A stretch of 64,000 nucleotides of DNA. Source: Caenorhabditis elegans. Lineage: Eukaryota; Nematoda; Chromadorea; Rhabditida; Rhabditidae. The position numbers were made by a program, and so were the translations under genes. This document shows positions 33,553-46,467 of the stretch, one piece after another. Location: contig NC_003280.10 of assembly GCF_000002985.6 (NCBI RefSeq), positions 9,606,501-9,670,500 on the forward strand. Reading direction: 5' to 3'. The stretch's first letter is position 1, and each line of letters starts with the position of its first letter. The notes under the pieces were generated by a model. The model made no database searches, had not been told where the DNA came from, and worked only from the letters and a program-made list of their open reading frames with translations.

Positions 33553-34494
33553 ATTCGATTGAAGAAGCTAAGAATTTGGAATTTATGTGCCGATTCGTCT
33601 TCTAAAAATTTAAAAAACCCATAAAATTTTCTAATTTCTGTATATAAATTACTTTTTTCTCAAACAAACGAGTTTTATTTGTTTTTTCATTCTAGGAAAT
33701 ATCAGTTTAATAAAATATATATTATGTCGCAGACAAATAAAAAGCTGGAAGAAATTTGTAAAAATAAAAAAAAACTTGGGGAGGGGTTGGGGATTTGGAA
33801 CAAAAAATGTAGAAGCACTGGGAGCAGTGGGGGAAAAAATAAGCAGACTGGAGCAATAATTTTAAATATTAGGCGAAAAAAGAAACATGTAGGATTCGAT
33901 TGAAAGTTTTTGAAAGACTTATTTGGGGTGGGGTGTTCAGCGAAAAAGCCGAACTTCGATTGAAATTACATGATGATGAATTCACAGGAGCACATAGCAA
34001 CAAAAAAGAAGAACTAGAAATTCTAGGCAAAGTGGTTGGAGATGAATCCCAATTTTTACAGCATATAGTTTTTCAGGAGACGAGAGGGGCGATTTCATAT
34101 TATTACAAACTCGTGAAATCCGTAACTCAGGAATTGACAATTTTGTAATAAGGCGACTATTTCAATGGGGACTAGATGCATGGTATGATTTGGAGGGAGT
34201 ACAGAAATTGAGAAAACGAGCATATAAAGTGAATTTTTTGAATAATCGTGACAAACAATGTGAAGATACAATTCGAAAATCCTAGAGATTATCTTGATTT
34301 TTTTGAAAAATGGTAACCCAGTTTTGGCAATTTTGACCAGAGGAAGGTGATGAGTAGGGAGGTAATAATTTTCTTTAAAAAGGCACAAAATACATTAACA
34401 GAAATTGAAAACATTTTCTATTAATATAGTCGCACTTTTCTTGGAAAACAATCACTTCAGAAAAAAAAAACAAAAAACATGTGAAAATGAAATT
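33553..34494. other. Intergenic region between convergent GPCR and fzr-1 genes
   Basis: No supported gene. Several short open frames near 33680-34150 lack splice partners or domain features. The stretch holds the 3' UTRs of both flanking genes. Confidence 0.45.
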
Positions 34495-37400
34495 CTACCG
34501 GATGGTAGAATGCAAATTCAATTTTGATCTGGTGATCGTCGGTGGATTTCCCTTATTAAAGACGTGCCAGAATCGAAGAGTCTCATCACCGGCTCCAGTT
34601 ACGATCGATTCGCCATCTGGTGACATTGCAAGGTACAATACACGATACTGATGCCCAACCAACTTGGTTACAGGCTGAAGACTTGGGTATTTCCAGATGA
34701 TTACCTGAAGCTTAAGAATTCATTAAACACTGTTTTTGAATTATTCGAATTTCTACGGAAAATTTAAAATTTTTCGCAAACAACTTACATGATTAAATGA
34801 ATAACCGTGCGTAGAGACGAGCTCGCTGCTATGCTTCGACCATGCCACATTGCAAACCTGAAAATAATATAAATTTAAGTTAAAAAAAAAAGTAAGCTTT
34901 GAAAATTCATGTATATGTTCTAAAATTGTATACTACGTTTTTCAGATTTTAGAATTTAAATATTTAGGTTATCGTCAGATTTTTTCGTTTTAGAAATTTA
35001 AAATCATATTATCCGCTCAATTATTAAAAATATTAACCTGTGATCCAGTATCAACACATTGCATCGGCTGCGCAGTCAACGTATTCCAGAATCTCAAGCA
35101 TCGATCAGCAGTACCTCCACCAGAAACAAGAAGTCCATGATGATGTGGCGACCACGCGAGCGCTTTCACAGCTGCATTGTGCTGAGTGTATGTCTGAATT
35201 GGCTCGTTTCTTCTCAGATTCCAGACAAGTAATTGATTATCATTTCCACCGGATGCGAGAAGTTGCTTATCAGGTGACCACTTCAATCCACAAACTTCTT
35301 GTCTGTGATTCGTCAACTTTCTACCCATATCATTATCATCACATCGAATATCACGATGCATAATGGTACGATCCCTGGATCCAGAGCAAATTGTATCAGC
35401 ATTCCATGCCAAGCAACCGACTCTTGACGAGTGTCCAGTGAGCTCTCGTGTCTTTTTCTGAGTCGTTACATCCCAGATTTGGGTGACACCTCGACTTGTT
35501 CCAACTGCCAAAAGATCTCCTTTATCACACCATTGAACAGATGTCACTTGATCCTGCTCATTTGTTTGACCCAAATCGCAAAGCTTTATCACCTGAAAGT
35601 TGTACAAATTGCAAGATAATTTGAGGTAAATGTGCTAATCATTTATTAAAAAGTGAAATAAACATAGTATTTTTAAACTCGAATTTTTCAATTTTTTTTT
35701 GAAAATTTTCCGTAAACGGAGATGGGATGCAATTCTACTAAATTATGATTTTTTTAGAATTTTGTTCCATCATTTTTCTCCAACGTTCATTGCCAAAATA
35801 AAGAAGAATATTTGAAAATTAAATTAATTTAACTGAATCATTTGAAAAAAATGCTCGAAAATGGCATGAGAGTTGCAAACTGCCGAAAACAAAATTTCGA
35901 TAAAAATGATAATCGGTTATTGACAACTTTCAGACCATTTTTTAGAACTTTTGCATATGCTTCATTCAATTGTTTTTCTTATTTTCTGTTAAATCCAATA
36001 TTTTTTTTAATCCGACATTAATTTTTAATGGAAAAATAGGAATAACATGGCTCAATAGGTAGTTTTGTAGAATTTTCGATTTTTTTTTTGAAAATCTTTT
36101 TTAAAATCCAACCTGGCTCGTTGTGGCACTCCATAAATAAACACAAGCTGCCAATCCCACAGAAAGTTGATTCTGTGATGACCAATCGACCAAATTCAAA
36201 TAAAAATCATCTTGAAGTTCCGGAGCATCCAAAACTTTATACGGATTCTTTGGAACTTTTCGAATTGGCTTCCTTGGAGTCCTCAACAAACGTTGCGAAT
36301 CAACTCCAAATGGTCCACCAAATGGAGAAGTCGCTGTAGTTGTTGCTTGGCCTCCGTATTTAACAGGCGTCGTTTTAGCACTGTACGTAAAAAGTGATCG
36401 AGCTGGCGATTGTTTTTGAACAATTGGCGATAATGGAAGAGCTGGTGGTGGGGCTTTTGTTGGTGTATCCCCGTTGATACTGGCAGCTGGTGATAAAGGA
36501 ATATCAGCTACGGAGTCAGCACCACAGCGAAGACGAGGTTCCATCATTTGGGCCATTGTAGGAGATTCTGCACCACTGATTCTGAAAATTAAAGTTGAAA
36601 TAAATGTAAATCATGAAAATTTTATTTATTTAAAATTTTTTTAATATCATTAAATTTTACAATTAAAAATTAAAAACAAGTATCGGGGATGGGCGGCAAT
36701 TATTTTCAACGTTTCTTTAAATATTAGTGTCAAAAATTTAAAAAAAAACACGATTTATCTGAAAATAATATTTATTTCAGCGAATGTGCTCAAACATGAC
36801 CTGTAAGTTGCCAATTACCCATTATCGAACTATCTAGCTTTGTTTTTAATTTTTTGGAATTTTTGGCTTTTCAGGCTATTTTTGAGCACTTTCATGAACT
36901 CCAGTGCACTGGAATAAATGTTATTTTTTGATAAATCAGGTGATTTTCTATATTTTCAAACTAACTTTTAACGGAAAATATTGGAACAGAAAAAAAACTT
37001 TTTTTTCGGATCTATAATTCTTATTTTCAATTCAAAATTAAACAAAAACTTTGAAAACCATTAAAATCTCACCTCGTAACATCAATAATTCCTTCGTTGG
37101 CAACTACTGGGAATACTGTATCAACACTTCCACCGTATGCATTCCGTTCCAATTGTGGTATAATTCCACGTGTACCGGATTCTTGAGTGGGCTGTGGGAA
37201 AGCAGAGACGACAGGACCCAAGGAAAACGTGGCAATAACTTCTTCGGAAGTTTGAACTTGCGTTTTGACGTCATCAATTCGATCTTTCAGCATTTCGTTT
37301 CGTAGAAGGGCTCTGAGGACGGCTTCACTACTTCTGGTGTCATCCATACAAGCTGCTTGAGCTGTTGGAGAAGTATTTCCTGATCCAGATGACGTTCCTT

Positions 37401-37924
37401 GATAATAATCATGATAAGATGAACTTGACGACGAATGATGATTATGATGTTGATGTGGATGTGATGAGAGTGATGACTGAGAAGAAGATGGAGCAGTTGC
37501 GAGAGCACCTAATCCAGCGAGAGAAGATGAACTTGGATGGGTTGACGAATCAGACATGAATGCAGAATTCTGCCCACCGCCCAAATGCCGATTACAGGAT
37601 GATGTGCCCATTGGTTTTTTGAATCCTGAGTCATCATCCGAGTTGATCGAATGATAGCGAGCATTCCATTCTATATTTGATTGACGTAGAGGCATAAATC
37701 GATCCCCGTAAGGATTCGCTCCTTTTGTAGGTGTGACTCGTGGCGATGTATGAGCCTGAAATTTTTTTTTAATTTTTTCCAAAATGTAAAAAATTTCTTA
37801 CCGATGAGTTTGTGGACATTGATTTAACGGGTGAGTTGTGTGGTCCCAGGGTTCGTCTCACCGGCATCGCTTGTGGCGAATGAAAAATAGCCGGAGAGTT
37901 GGCTGGCGGTTGCTGCTCATCCAT
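34495..37924 (-). CDS. fzr-1: Fizzy-related/Cdh1 activator of the APC/C
   Basis: Exons 37802-37924, 37073-37755, 36113-36581, 35038-35592, 34789-34857 and 34495-34704 join to 702 residues. FZR-1 recruits substrates to the anaphase-promoting complex and keeps cells in G1. The C-box DRFMPLR (residues 59-65) and the C-terminal Ile-Arg tail (LHSTIR, both APC/C contacts) are intact. Between the C-box and the propeller is a long Ser/His/Pro-rich linker with many SP and TP sites suited to CDK inhibition. The propeller starts at RKVPKNPYKVLDAPELQDDF and contains seven WD40-type blades (for example VTQIWDVTTQKKTRELTGH). The linker is much longer than in vertebrate Cdh1. A TTTTTACAG before 37966 suggests a 5' UTR acceptor or trans-splice site close upstream. 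Confidence 0.96.
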
Positions 37925-37966
37925 TTTATGTGCAAAAGGGTAAAGTTGAGGAGAACACGCAAAAGC

Positions 37967-40900
37967 CTGTAAAAAAACGAGAGCTATTAATATTTAATAA
38001 AGCGAGTTGCATGAGGAGAAGAGAAAGCATGGAAAGAATATAAAATATATGTACATGGAAAATTATTAACAGTGTCCCTATGCACCACACACAAGGCCAC
38101 ATAATGATGACCGGCTAAGAGAATGGAGAGGAGACACTAGGAAGAGGACAAATAGAGACCATGTCAGGTCAACTAACTCATCTTATGAAAAAGTGGTGAC
38201 AGATAGAGGATACATAGGTACCCCGATTGGGGGAGGTCACTATTACAAAATGATGACCGTTATCAATTATTGTTTGGTTTATTGTGTGATTTGTGTGCGT
38301 GGTCATCAACTTTTATTGAATACTCGTTTAGTTTATTGATAAGTAAAAGTGGGAACGCTACAGAAGAACTATTTTGGCATCTTATAATTTTTTTGTTGAA
38401 AAGTTCATGGCAGCGAAATCTGAAGCTGAAAATATGCCAAAGTGGATTTTTTAAAAATCTATTTGAATAATGAATTCTGAAAAACCAACCAAGCCTAACT
38501 TTTTGAACCATCACCAAGCGACCTTCAAACACCTCTCCATTCAAAAAGTCTCACCTTATTCCAATCAAGCCTATCGAATACATCTATTCGAGAAACATTT
38601 GGAGAAGAGAAGAAGAGAGATGCCTAATTGCTGATTCCGAGAGATACAAAGATGCATATCTTTTTATGCATCTAGCCGCAACCTTCAGCGTTGACAAGTG
38701 ACGAATAAAGCTATCGATCTATTCGTTAATTGGGCTTAAACTAAACGTTTGTAAAATTTTAGCATTTTATTGGGGATAAAGTGAAAATCAGGAGACTTTT
38801 CAACTAATGACGGCCGTCTTAATCTTCGAGACATCATACGGAAAAGCGAACTTACTTAACAATGATAGAACCCCTCTCTTCAAACCAAGAGATTCATGAT
38901 AAGAAGAGAATCAGACGTTTGCAATGACTGATTGACTGCAAACAGAAACAGAAACGAAGTAATAAAGCGATGTGATAAGGTGAAAATTGGGGAAATTTCC
39001 CCAAACTGCGATATTAAAAAGTACAAGGCATTGTTCTCTTTGTTCGCATTCCACGATTCAGAGCCGCAACATTTCGGAATTTTCAAAATTTGCTCGTAAC
39101 TACTACGACAACTATACGGAAAATCGTGAACATAAAAACATACAACATACATATTTTTGTGTATGCGTATATGTTTTTAATATGATTTGTTCGGTTTGAA
39201 AGCGAAAAAGAAAAGAGAAAATATGCCATAAAATGCCGAAAGTTCGTGGATTCGATGGGAAATTTCAAACCGGTTTTATTATACAAAAGTTGTTTTTTTC
39301 AAAAGAAAAATTTATCCGAGGCACTCAAAAAATTTCGTGTTCGACAGAAAACACGTGCTCTGACTCGAGCTTCATGTTTATGTCATGTGAATTGCAGAAC
39401 ATGTGGGAAAGAGCCGAGTTTATGGGATTTTATTGAAAAAAGATGACACTTTTAAAAAAACTTTTGTTTCAATTTATTTCAATGTTATTTAACAATTACT
39501 TTTTACTTGGACAATCAATTATGAAATAAGAATTTACGAAGGAGGAGTTTTCCTTTGAAAATGGAAAATAAAGTGGATAGTTTCATTTTGAAAAAAAGTA
39601 TGGAAAGCCGTACAAAAATCGAAAACTGTTGAACACTTTCACATAAATATCTCATAGCGAACAGTAGCTTGGAGAGACGCAGAGGCAACGAACTGCCTGT
39701 CTCTTTCCCAGCAGCAGCTGCAATACAGCACCCGAGACCTCCCATTTCTTCAATTCTCTGCGTATCTGACGTGCCGAAGAGAAAGGATTCGCGAAATAGT
39801 GAGTAAGGTGATGAGTGTGCAGAGGAACACCGCGCCGAGTGTATGAAGAGACCCTAGTATCGATTCAGGGACGGATGGGAGGAAGAAGAGGAGAAGTACT
39901 GACTGGTAGAATGGAATAGGGTGGGGTGTGGTGAAGGAGGAGTCCGTCCTTCGAAACCAACCACCCATCAATCCAAACCATGTCACCAATTGGTGAGAGG
40001 AGGTGACCCGGTTAAGTGGGTGACCCTTATACGAGGTGCGTACATATATGGATTAATATCAATATTTTGATTTAGAATTAATTGCCCATCAGACAAATTG
40101 CGCTCGCTTTAAATAAATCGCTCGAAAATAACTCTAGAAAAATTGCAAAACTGAAACTCTCCTGAAATTTCGAGGATTACAAACAGGAAAAGAATATGTA
40201 ATTGGTTCAAGTAGAATTGAAAAAAATTTCGGAAAGAAAAACATACCGAACTGATTTTTAGAAACCGTAAATAAGAAGGAACTCGAAAAAAACTACCCTA
40301 TACAACAGTGAATTTGAAATATTTCTTTCAAGATCAAAAAATAAATCCAATTATTACAAAAAGATGACTAGAAAGGGTATGGGAGGTCACCAGAAGAGCT
40401 TTGATTACACCAAGAGGGAGGACAGACACTGTCGGTTTTGTGTGTACGCAGCAGTGTCCGTCGGTACCAGGTCACTTCCAATGAGGTCCCGACTGCTTAT
40501 TTAATAACACCTTTTTGATGCAGGTGGGTGAACGGAAGGGATAGAAAATGGGTTTGAATTTTTTTCAGAAAAATTTCCAAAAATATCGGAGCATTTTTTG
40601 TTTTTATCCATTACAATTTCGATTTCTTATCAGCTTTTTAGTATTATAACTGTCAAAATCCGTCAAAAGTGACGGAAAATCAAGAATAGCAAACATGTTA
40701 TCAGATTGGCAAAATGCACATTTCAGAAAGTAACAAAAAACTGCTTTTTGAGGAGAATTTCGACTAAAACGTGGAACGAACGACCCTTGGGGTAAATGTG
40801 AGAGAATGGAGACACAGGCACGGGTGTGCGCCGCTTCACGTGACTATTTCGCTCTTTTCTTTGGATAATATTGATTTTTTAGTGGAAAAGTTTCGAAACA

Positions 40901-41437
40901 TATATTATTTTAGAGAAGGAATTTTTCTCGTTCTATTTATGTCTTTTCTAACAACAATATTGTTTTATGATAGAGCAGCGCGTTCTTTAATTAGGAAAAC
41001 ACTTTTAAAAGCACAATGATAAAAAATAAATGGCGATAAAAGCGTTGAAAAATCAAAAAACCAATCAAAAACCGGAGAAAAACTTTTGAAAACAATAAAA
41101 TTCAAACTTTTGTATGTGCCTTTAATATAGCGTGGCGAGACCCGTTCAAACTTTTAGTACTGCGCCTTTAAATTACTGTGAGAGTTATTGATTTTTATTG
41201 GATGCGAATTGAGAGATTTTCTTTTCCTTAAATTTTTTTGGTATTTCTTTTCATTAATACTCTGCGTTTTTGTTACAAACTTTTCCGATTTTTGTGTTTT
41301 GTAATTAAAAAATCCCACATACGTCAAATCCGGCTTAAAATAGTGCTTTGTCGATCACTTTTTGAACTTCCAAATTTCAATTTTTCAGGGATAAATAAAC
41401 CAAATGAAACTGTTCGACCTGTCGCCGCACCGACATA
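37967..41437. promoter_or_regulatory. 3.5 kb divergent upstream region of fzr-1 and sqv-8
   Basis: No coding exon is supported. Six AGGTCA/GGTGACC half-sites occur at 38166, 38234, 40002, 40018, 40384 and 40469, consistent with nuclear-receptor binding. Two CTCTGCGT-type motifs face each other at 39672-39684 and 39755-39767. A MITE terminus (GCGTGGCGAGACCCG) is at about 41129-41143. The unusually large space for two broadly used genes suggests long-range regulation of fzr-1. Confidence 0.5.
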
Positions 41438-42724
41438 ATGTTTCCATCTAGATTACTAGAAAAATGGTGGCTCCGAGCATTTATTGCACTTGTTATTTTC
41501 TTCGTTTGGCAACTATTTTATGCAATTAATCGGGTACAAAGTTTGGAAGAAGAACGGGCCACTTTGCAAGCTACCGTGAGTTTATTTTTATGTTTCAACT
41601 GTTTTTCTGTAACTAAAATGTCACTTTTATCAAAATTTCAGTAATAATTTTCAGATAGAAGTTTTGACACGAAAAAGCGACGGGTTAAGAACGCAGATAT
41701 TCGAAAAAGAACGAAATTTGGTTCGATTAAATGGGAAAGTTGAGGAGATTGATACACAGTAAGATTTTTTAAAAGTATTTATTCTTCTAAGAATATAATT
41801 ACAGAATACGCGATCATCTTTCCCTCCTGCCACGTGTTAATCGTTCAACGCCTTTCATTTATTTTATAACTCCAACACATTTCCGCGCTGCTCAGCGAGC
41901 CGATCTCACTCGTCTATCCTACACGCTTTCCCATGTTCCCAACCTCCATTGGATCGTTGTAGAAGATTCCGATGAACTCACACCATCCATCGCCGGAATT
42001 CTGAAAAGATCAAAAATTCCAAATACACATCTAAATGCTCGAACTCCGTCTGATCAAAAAATGAGATACGATGACCCCAATTGGACGTTGCCACGTGGCG
42101 TTGAGCAACGAAATCGAGCACTTTTATGGATTCAAAATCAATTGAGTGGTGTGAAAGAGGGCGTTGTGTACTTTGGAGATGATGATAACACATATGATCT
42201 GAAAATTTTCGGAGAAATGCGGAAAGTGAAAAATGCAGGAGTTTGGCCAGTTGGAATAGTTGGTGGAATGTTTGTAGAAACGCCAATTTTAGAGAAAAAT
42301 GGTACGGTTTTTAAATATTTCCTTAATTTATTTGAACTAGGTTTTAATTTTCATAACCAGTCCTTGCTTAAATTTTAAATACATCTTTTTAGGATCGATT
42401 TCCCATTTCAACGCTGTCTGGAAACCGGAGCGTCCATTTCCGATCGATATGGCTGCATTTGCAGTCAATATTTCTCTGGTTCTCTCCAACGCGAACGCTC
42501 TTTTCTCATTCGACGTGCCTCGTGGATATCAAGAATCTACTTTTCTTGAAAATCTTGGAATTCATCGTTATAATATGGAACCACTTGCGGAAATGTGCAC
42601 GAAAGTGTATGTGTGGCATACGAGAACTGAAAAACCGAAATTGTCGAAAGAATCGATTGATCGATTGACTAAAAAGACAGGATTCAACTCGTTAGAAGCA
42701 CATGCGCTTGGTGTGGATAATTAA
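41438..42724 (+). CDS. sqv-8: Beta-1,3-glucuronosyltransferase I (GlcAT-I)
   Basis: Exons 41438-41575, 41655-41758, 41805-42301 and 42393-42724 join in phase to 356 residues. This is a type II Golgi enzyme (GT43) that adds the last sugar, glucuronic acid, to the Gal-Gal-Xyl linker on which chondroitin and heparan chains are built. In the worm it is needed for vulval invagination and cytokinesis. The N-terminus has a short cytosolic tail, a signal anchor (FIALVIFFVWQLFYAI) and a stem coiled coil (RVQSLEEERATLQAT). The catalytic domain starts at STPFIYFITPTHFR and carries the DXD-type motif FGDDDNTYD and the acceptor-site region (PVGIVGGMFVETPI; WKPERPFPIDMAAFAVN). The downstream gene starts 266 bp after the stop, a spacing typical of worm operons. 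Confidence 0.95.
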
Positions 42725-42990
42725 GAAAAGTTCTAATTTTGTTATTTTTGTTGAAGTACCCATTTTAGTTTGATATAATTCATTTTCCACAGATTTTACC
42801 CAATGTACAAAAACCTACGAGTACCCTTTTATTGCATTTTGACTAACTTTCATAAATATTTTTCTTTACCTTCTTTTCAAAAAATTTAACTCCTCAACAG
42901 TTGTGTAGCTGTTTTTATTATTTACAAGTCTTTACTTCTTATACCAATTTTATTCTGTTCTGGAAAACGTAAAACTTATTCCAATTATAG

Positions 42991-44387
42991 ATGGGAGAGC
43001 GTAAAGGACAAAACTTCTACTATCCGCCGGATTTCAATTACAAAACCCACAAATCTTTAAATGGATATCATGGAACCCACGCGCTTCGCGAACGTGCCAA
43101 AAAGATTGACCAAGGAATTTTGGTGATCCGTTTCGAAATGCCATTCAATATTTGGTGTCTTGGATGTCATAATCATGTTGGAATGGGAGTACGGTACAAT
43201 GCAGAAAAAAAGAAAATTGGAATGTACTACACGACACCGCTTCACGAATTTCGAATGAAATGCCATCTTTGTGATAATTATTATGTGATTCGGACCGATC
43301 CAAAGGTATTTTCTAACTTAAGAAGTGGATGTAGTCTTTAAAAAAATATAATTCAAATTTCTAATTTTATCTTCAAAAATCTTCAAAAAAAATCATAACT
43401 TCAGAATTTCGACTACGAACTAGTGGAAGGATGCTCACGACAGGAACTTCGTTTCGATCCAACCGACATTGCACAAATCGGAGCAGTTGATCGTGGTTTT
43501 ACTCAGAAACTCGCAGCAGACGCAATGTTTAAAAAAGAACATGAAGCAGAAGATAAAGATAAAGCAGCTACTGAAGAAGGACGAGTTGATAAGTTGGAAT
43601 GGATTCAAGAGAGAATGAGAGACGATTTTACAGCAAATTCGTTTTTGAGAGCACAGTTTAGGGTAGGTTTTTTTGGCTTTTTAAAATCCATTTTTGGGAA
43701 ATGCAGTTGATTTTTTTTTTAATTCTTTGAAAATTTTCAAAAAATTTATTAATTTTTCTTCAATTTTCAGAACGAGAAGAAATCCCTCAACGAAACTCGT
43801 GCTCGAGATGCGAATCTTCGTGATAAACTATCCATTGGAACGACTCAATTATTACCAGAAACAGAAGAGGATCGACGGATAGCGTCTATGATGACAAGAT
43901 ATCGAGATACAAAAAGTGAGTTTTTGCTTCTTTTATATCATTAAAAAATATTTACAGCTTTTAATTCCTGTTCAATAAAAACTATTAAATTACAGCTCAC
44001 GATGATCACCTCGAATCTTCCCGCGATCGAATCGAATCACGTAGGATCTTCAGACGACCGGAAGAAACTGACACACCATCCACGTCTTCTGGATCTTCTG
44101 GAGGCGCTGTTCCATCCGCTTCCGAACGATTGAAGGCTACAATGAAAGCAGAGAGAGATAAACGAATCAATGCCTCATTTTCAACTGCTGGAACATCATC
44201 CGCGACTCAGAAACTTTTAGGAATCAAGAGAAAATCAGCTTCGTCTCTGGGTGTTCAAATTAAAAAAGCCGCTCCGGAAAACTCAAGTCTCCAAGATGAA
44301 GAACCTGCAGTGGAGAAGCCAAACATTTCAAACCCAATCTCACTTATTGCTCAAGAATACGGAAACTCGTCAGACGATTCAGATTAA
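42991..44387 (+). CDS. CCDC130/Yju2 (CWC16) family spliceosome-associated protein
   Basis: Exons 42991-43305, 43405-43662, 43771-43915 and 43996-44387 give 369 residues. CWC16 proteins act around catalytic activation of the spliceosome. The conserved N-terminal half shows MGERKGQNFYYPPDF, then HALRERAKKIDQGILVIRFE and two CxxC pairs that would bind zinc (CLGCHNHVGMGVRY and CHLCDNYYVIRTDP), followed by YELVEGCSRQELR. A charged coiled coil and a Ser-rich, lysine-rich tail ending GNSSDDSD follow. Its location 266 bp behind sqv-8 on the same strand, with a TATAG acceptor just before the ATG, suggests it is the second gene of an operon and SL2 trans-spliced. The 3' half of this gene has been duplicated (see the pseudogene at 45450). 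Confidence 0.93.
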
Positions 44388-44530
44388 TTATTTTATCGAA
44401 CGTTTAGCTGTTTTTTCTCTGTGAGAATTATCTTACTAATAATAATAAACACCCAGAACAAAAATTCCAATCTTCATTTTTACATACAATGCTCAGTTTA
44501 AAAATATCTTGTTTTTCTTTGGTGTATTAT

Positions 44531-45237
44531 TCATTCGGCAGCAGACAACTTGATGACTGTCTCTCCAGAAAGCTCTCCTGGTGGCACTCCATTTGCGAAC
44601 AATGGTTTTGGATCCGTGTTCTCATCAACTACCATACAGTACTGGATGATCAACTTGTCGGCTTGTGGCTTTCCAGGCTGAAATTTCAATGAAAATTATT
44701 ACATAGAAGTCCAAGAATGAGAATTTCCGCCATATCTTCCGCGCATGGGTCTCACCATGCTGACAAAGGGCTACTGTAACTCGTGTCATTTTATGGGTCG
44801 CGATTGTATCATACGTTGATTAAAAAAATTTGGAAGCACTATTTCATTCGATATGAAAGTTATAATGCAATAGTGGAGCAAAACGTTGCGAAGTACAGTA
44901 ACTTATTGTCAGCGTGGTGAGACCCAAACTTTCATCTTTAAACGGCTTCGTAATAGATTGTGTTCCTAGATTTAGAAAATTTATACCTTTCTGGTGATGA
45001 CCAATTCCTTGACATCGCAAACTTTCAAGATTCCATAGATTAAGTTGACGCTGTAGTTTGAGTTGTTTGAGGATTTTACCTGACATGGTATTTTCAATTG
45101 ACCAGTTTTCCGGCAAATAAAGAACCAACCTTATAAGCCATATGGCGATCGGTATGATTGATCATCTTGTGCTTCGAAACTCCTCCATTGGCCTGGATTG
45201 GGCACACTGGTGGATCCAACGAAATTTCGACTCCCAT
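44531..45237 (-). CDS. MSP-domain small sperm protein, copy A (SSP/MSD type)
   Basis: Exons 45130-45237, 44987-45079 and 44531-44677 give 115 residues. It is a single MSP domain without extra parts: EISLDPPVCPIQANGGVSKH, then the strand pattern KMINHTD, VKSSNNSNYSVNLIYGILKV and KELVITRK, ending GELSGETVIKLSAAE. It is shorter than the 127-residue major sperm protein and matches the SSP/MSD sperm-specific class. By homology it would be expressed in spermatocytes and may assist MSP-based motility; no biochemical role is assignable. Intron 2 (44678-44986) is swollen by an inverted-repeat insertion absent from copy B. The gene is tail-to-tail with the CCDC130 homologue. Confidence 0.9.
44730..44955. 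mobile_element. MITE with GGGTCTCACCA termini inside intron 2 of sperm gene A
   Basis: The left end (CGCGCATGGGTCTCACCATGCTGACAA in part) and the right end (TTGTCAGCGTGGTGAGACCC) form an inverted repeat about 200 bp apart. The inner blocks CTACTGTAAC and AGTACAGTAACT also match inverted. The equivalent intron of copy B is only 45 bp, so this is most simply an insertion after the gene duplication. No coding capacity. Confidence 0.8.
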
Positions 45238-45449
45238 TGCGGCTGCACTTGACTTGGTTTTAAATCAGAACAAATTCTAATCGATTGATTCGGACGTTCT
45301 GTTTTACACGTGTTAAGATTTTATCAGCTGATGTTTTTTTTTGAGAATATGGAAGGTCGCGTGGAAATTTGAAAAGTTGTGAAAACGAAAATTAAAGTGA
45401 TTTTATTAATTTGTGAAGTAATGGCATTGAGGAACAAATAATAAAATTT

Positions 45450-45745
45450 TCAGAAAGTTAAGTAATATCTTAACCAAACTCGTTCTCGAGATAGTGTCTA
45501 TCCGTTGGACCGACCCAATTTTTTTTTCAGAAACAGAAGAGTTTCTGCTTCTTATGTATTATAAAAACTACCTATCTATGTATACGACAACTATGTTAAA
45601 TTTCATCTTACGATGGTCACCTTGAATCTTCTCGCGATCGAATAGAATCACGTAGGAAATTCAGGCGACCGGAAGAACCTGCAGTGGAGAAGCCAAAAAA
45701 TTCAAGGCCAATCTCATTTTTTGATTAAGAATATTGAAGCTTTTC
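45450..45745 (+). pseudogene. Decayed copy of the CCDC130-homologue 3' exons
   Basis: Remnants of exon 3 (AACTCGTTCTCGAGAT near 45478; CAGAAACAGAAGAG near 45528) and exon 4 (GAATCTTCTCGCGATCGAAT near 45625) follow the same order as at 43771-44387. Exon 3 is disrupted by small deletions and stop codons. The acceptor before exon 4 is lost (TTACAG has become TTCATC). In exon 4 about 200 bp between two GAAGAA motifs has been removed, so GGAAGAA joins directly to CCTGCAGTGG. There is no 5' half and no start. It lies between the two sperm genes and marks a tandem segmental duplication. Confidence 0.88.
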
Positions 45746-45878
45746 AGATTCAGATTACAATTCCCTCTGAGAATCAACACTAATGAAAAGAAAAATAAAC
45801 CCAGAACAACAATTCCAATCTTCATTTTTACATACAATGCTCAGTTTAAAAATATCTTGTTTTTCTTTGGTGTCATAT

Positions 45879-46467
45879 TCATTCGGCAGCAGACAACTTG
45901 ATGACTGTCTCTCCAGAAAGCTCTCCTGGTGGCACTCCATTTGCGAACAATGGTTTTGGATCCGCGTTCTCATCTTCCACCATACAGTACTGGATGATCA
46001 ACTTGTCGGCTTGTGGCTTTCCAGGCTGAAATGTTAATGAATTAGGTTCTTATGTTCAGAAATTCGATACCTTTCTGGTGATGACCAACTCCTTGACATC
46101 GCAAACTTTCAAGATTCCGTAGATCAAGTTGACGCTGTAGTTTGAGTTGTTCGAGGATTTGACCTGAAATAGTCTACTGTAAAATTGGCTATCATGGCTG
46201 TGCGGCAACCGGAAACTCTCGGTTGACGAAGCTTCGGCCCAAGTTGCCAAAGTTTTGAAAAAAAACTTATTGCCAGTTGCCAAAGTTTTGAAAAAAAACT
46301 TATTGCCAGTTGACGTACACCCCTGCTGTCTATATCCTCACGATAAGTAAAATACCAACCTTAAAGGCCAAAATTTTGTCGCAATGATTGATCATCTTGT
46401 GCTTCGAGACTCCTCCATTGGCCTGGATCGGGCAAACTGGTGGATCCAACGAAATTTCGACTCCCAT
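45879..46467 (-). CDS. MSP-domain small sperm protein, copy B (SSP/MSD type)
   Basis: Exons 46360-46467, 46071-46163 and 45879-46025 have exactly the same lengths as those of copy A and also encode 115 residues. Differences are few: HCDKILAFK replaces HTDRHMAYK at the end of exon 1, and MVEDENADPKP replaces MVVDENTDPKP in exon 3. The frame and all splice sites are intact, so it should be active. It arose with copy A in a direct tandem duplication that also copied part of the CCDC130 homologue. Intron 1 (46164-46359) carries a 33 bp tandem duplication (AGTTGCCAAAGTTTTG unit near 46241 and 46274). Expected expression is the male germ line. Confidence 0.9.

Noticed and set aside
33679-34148. Two adjoining open frames downstream of the GPCR
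   Set aside because: They lie in convergent 3' UTR sequence, with AT-biased composition and no acceptor or domain.
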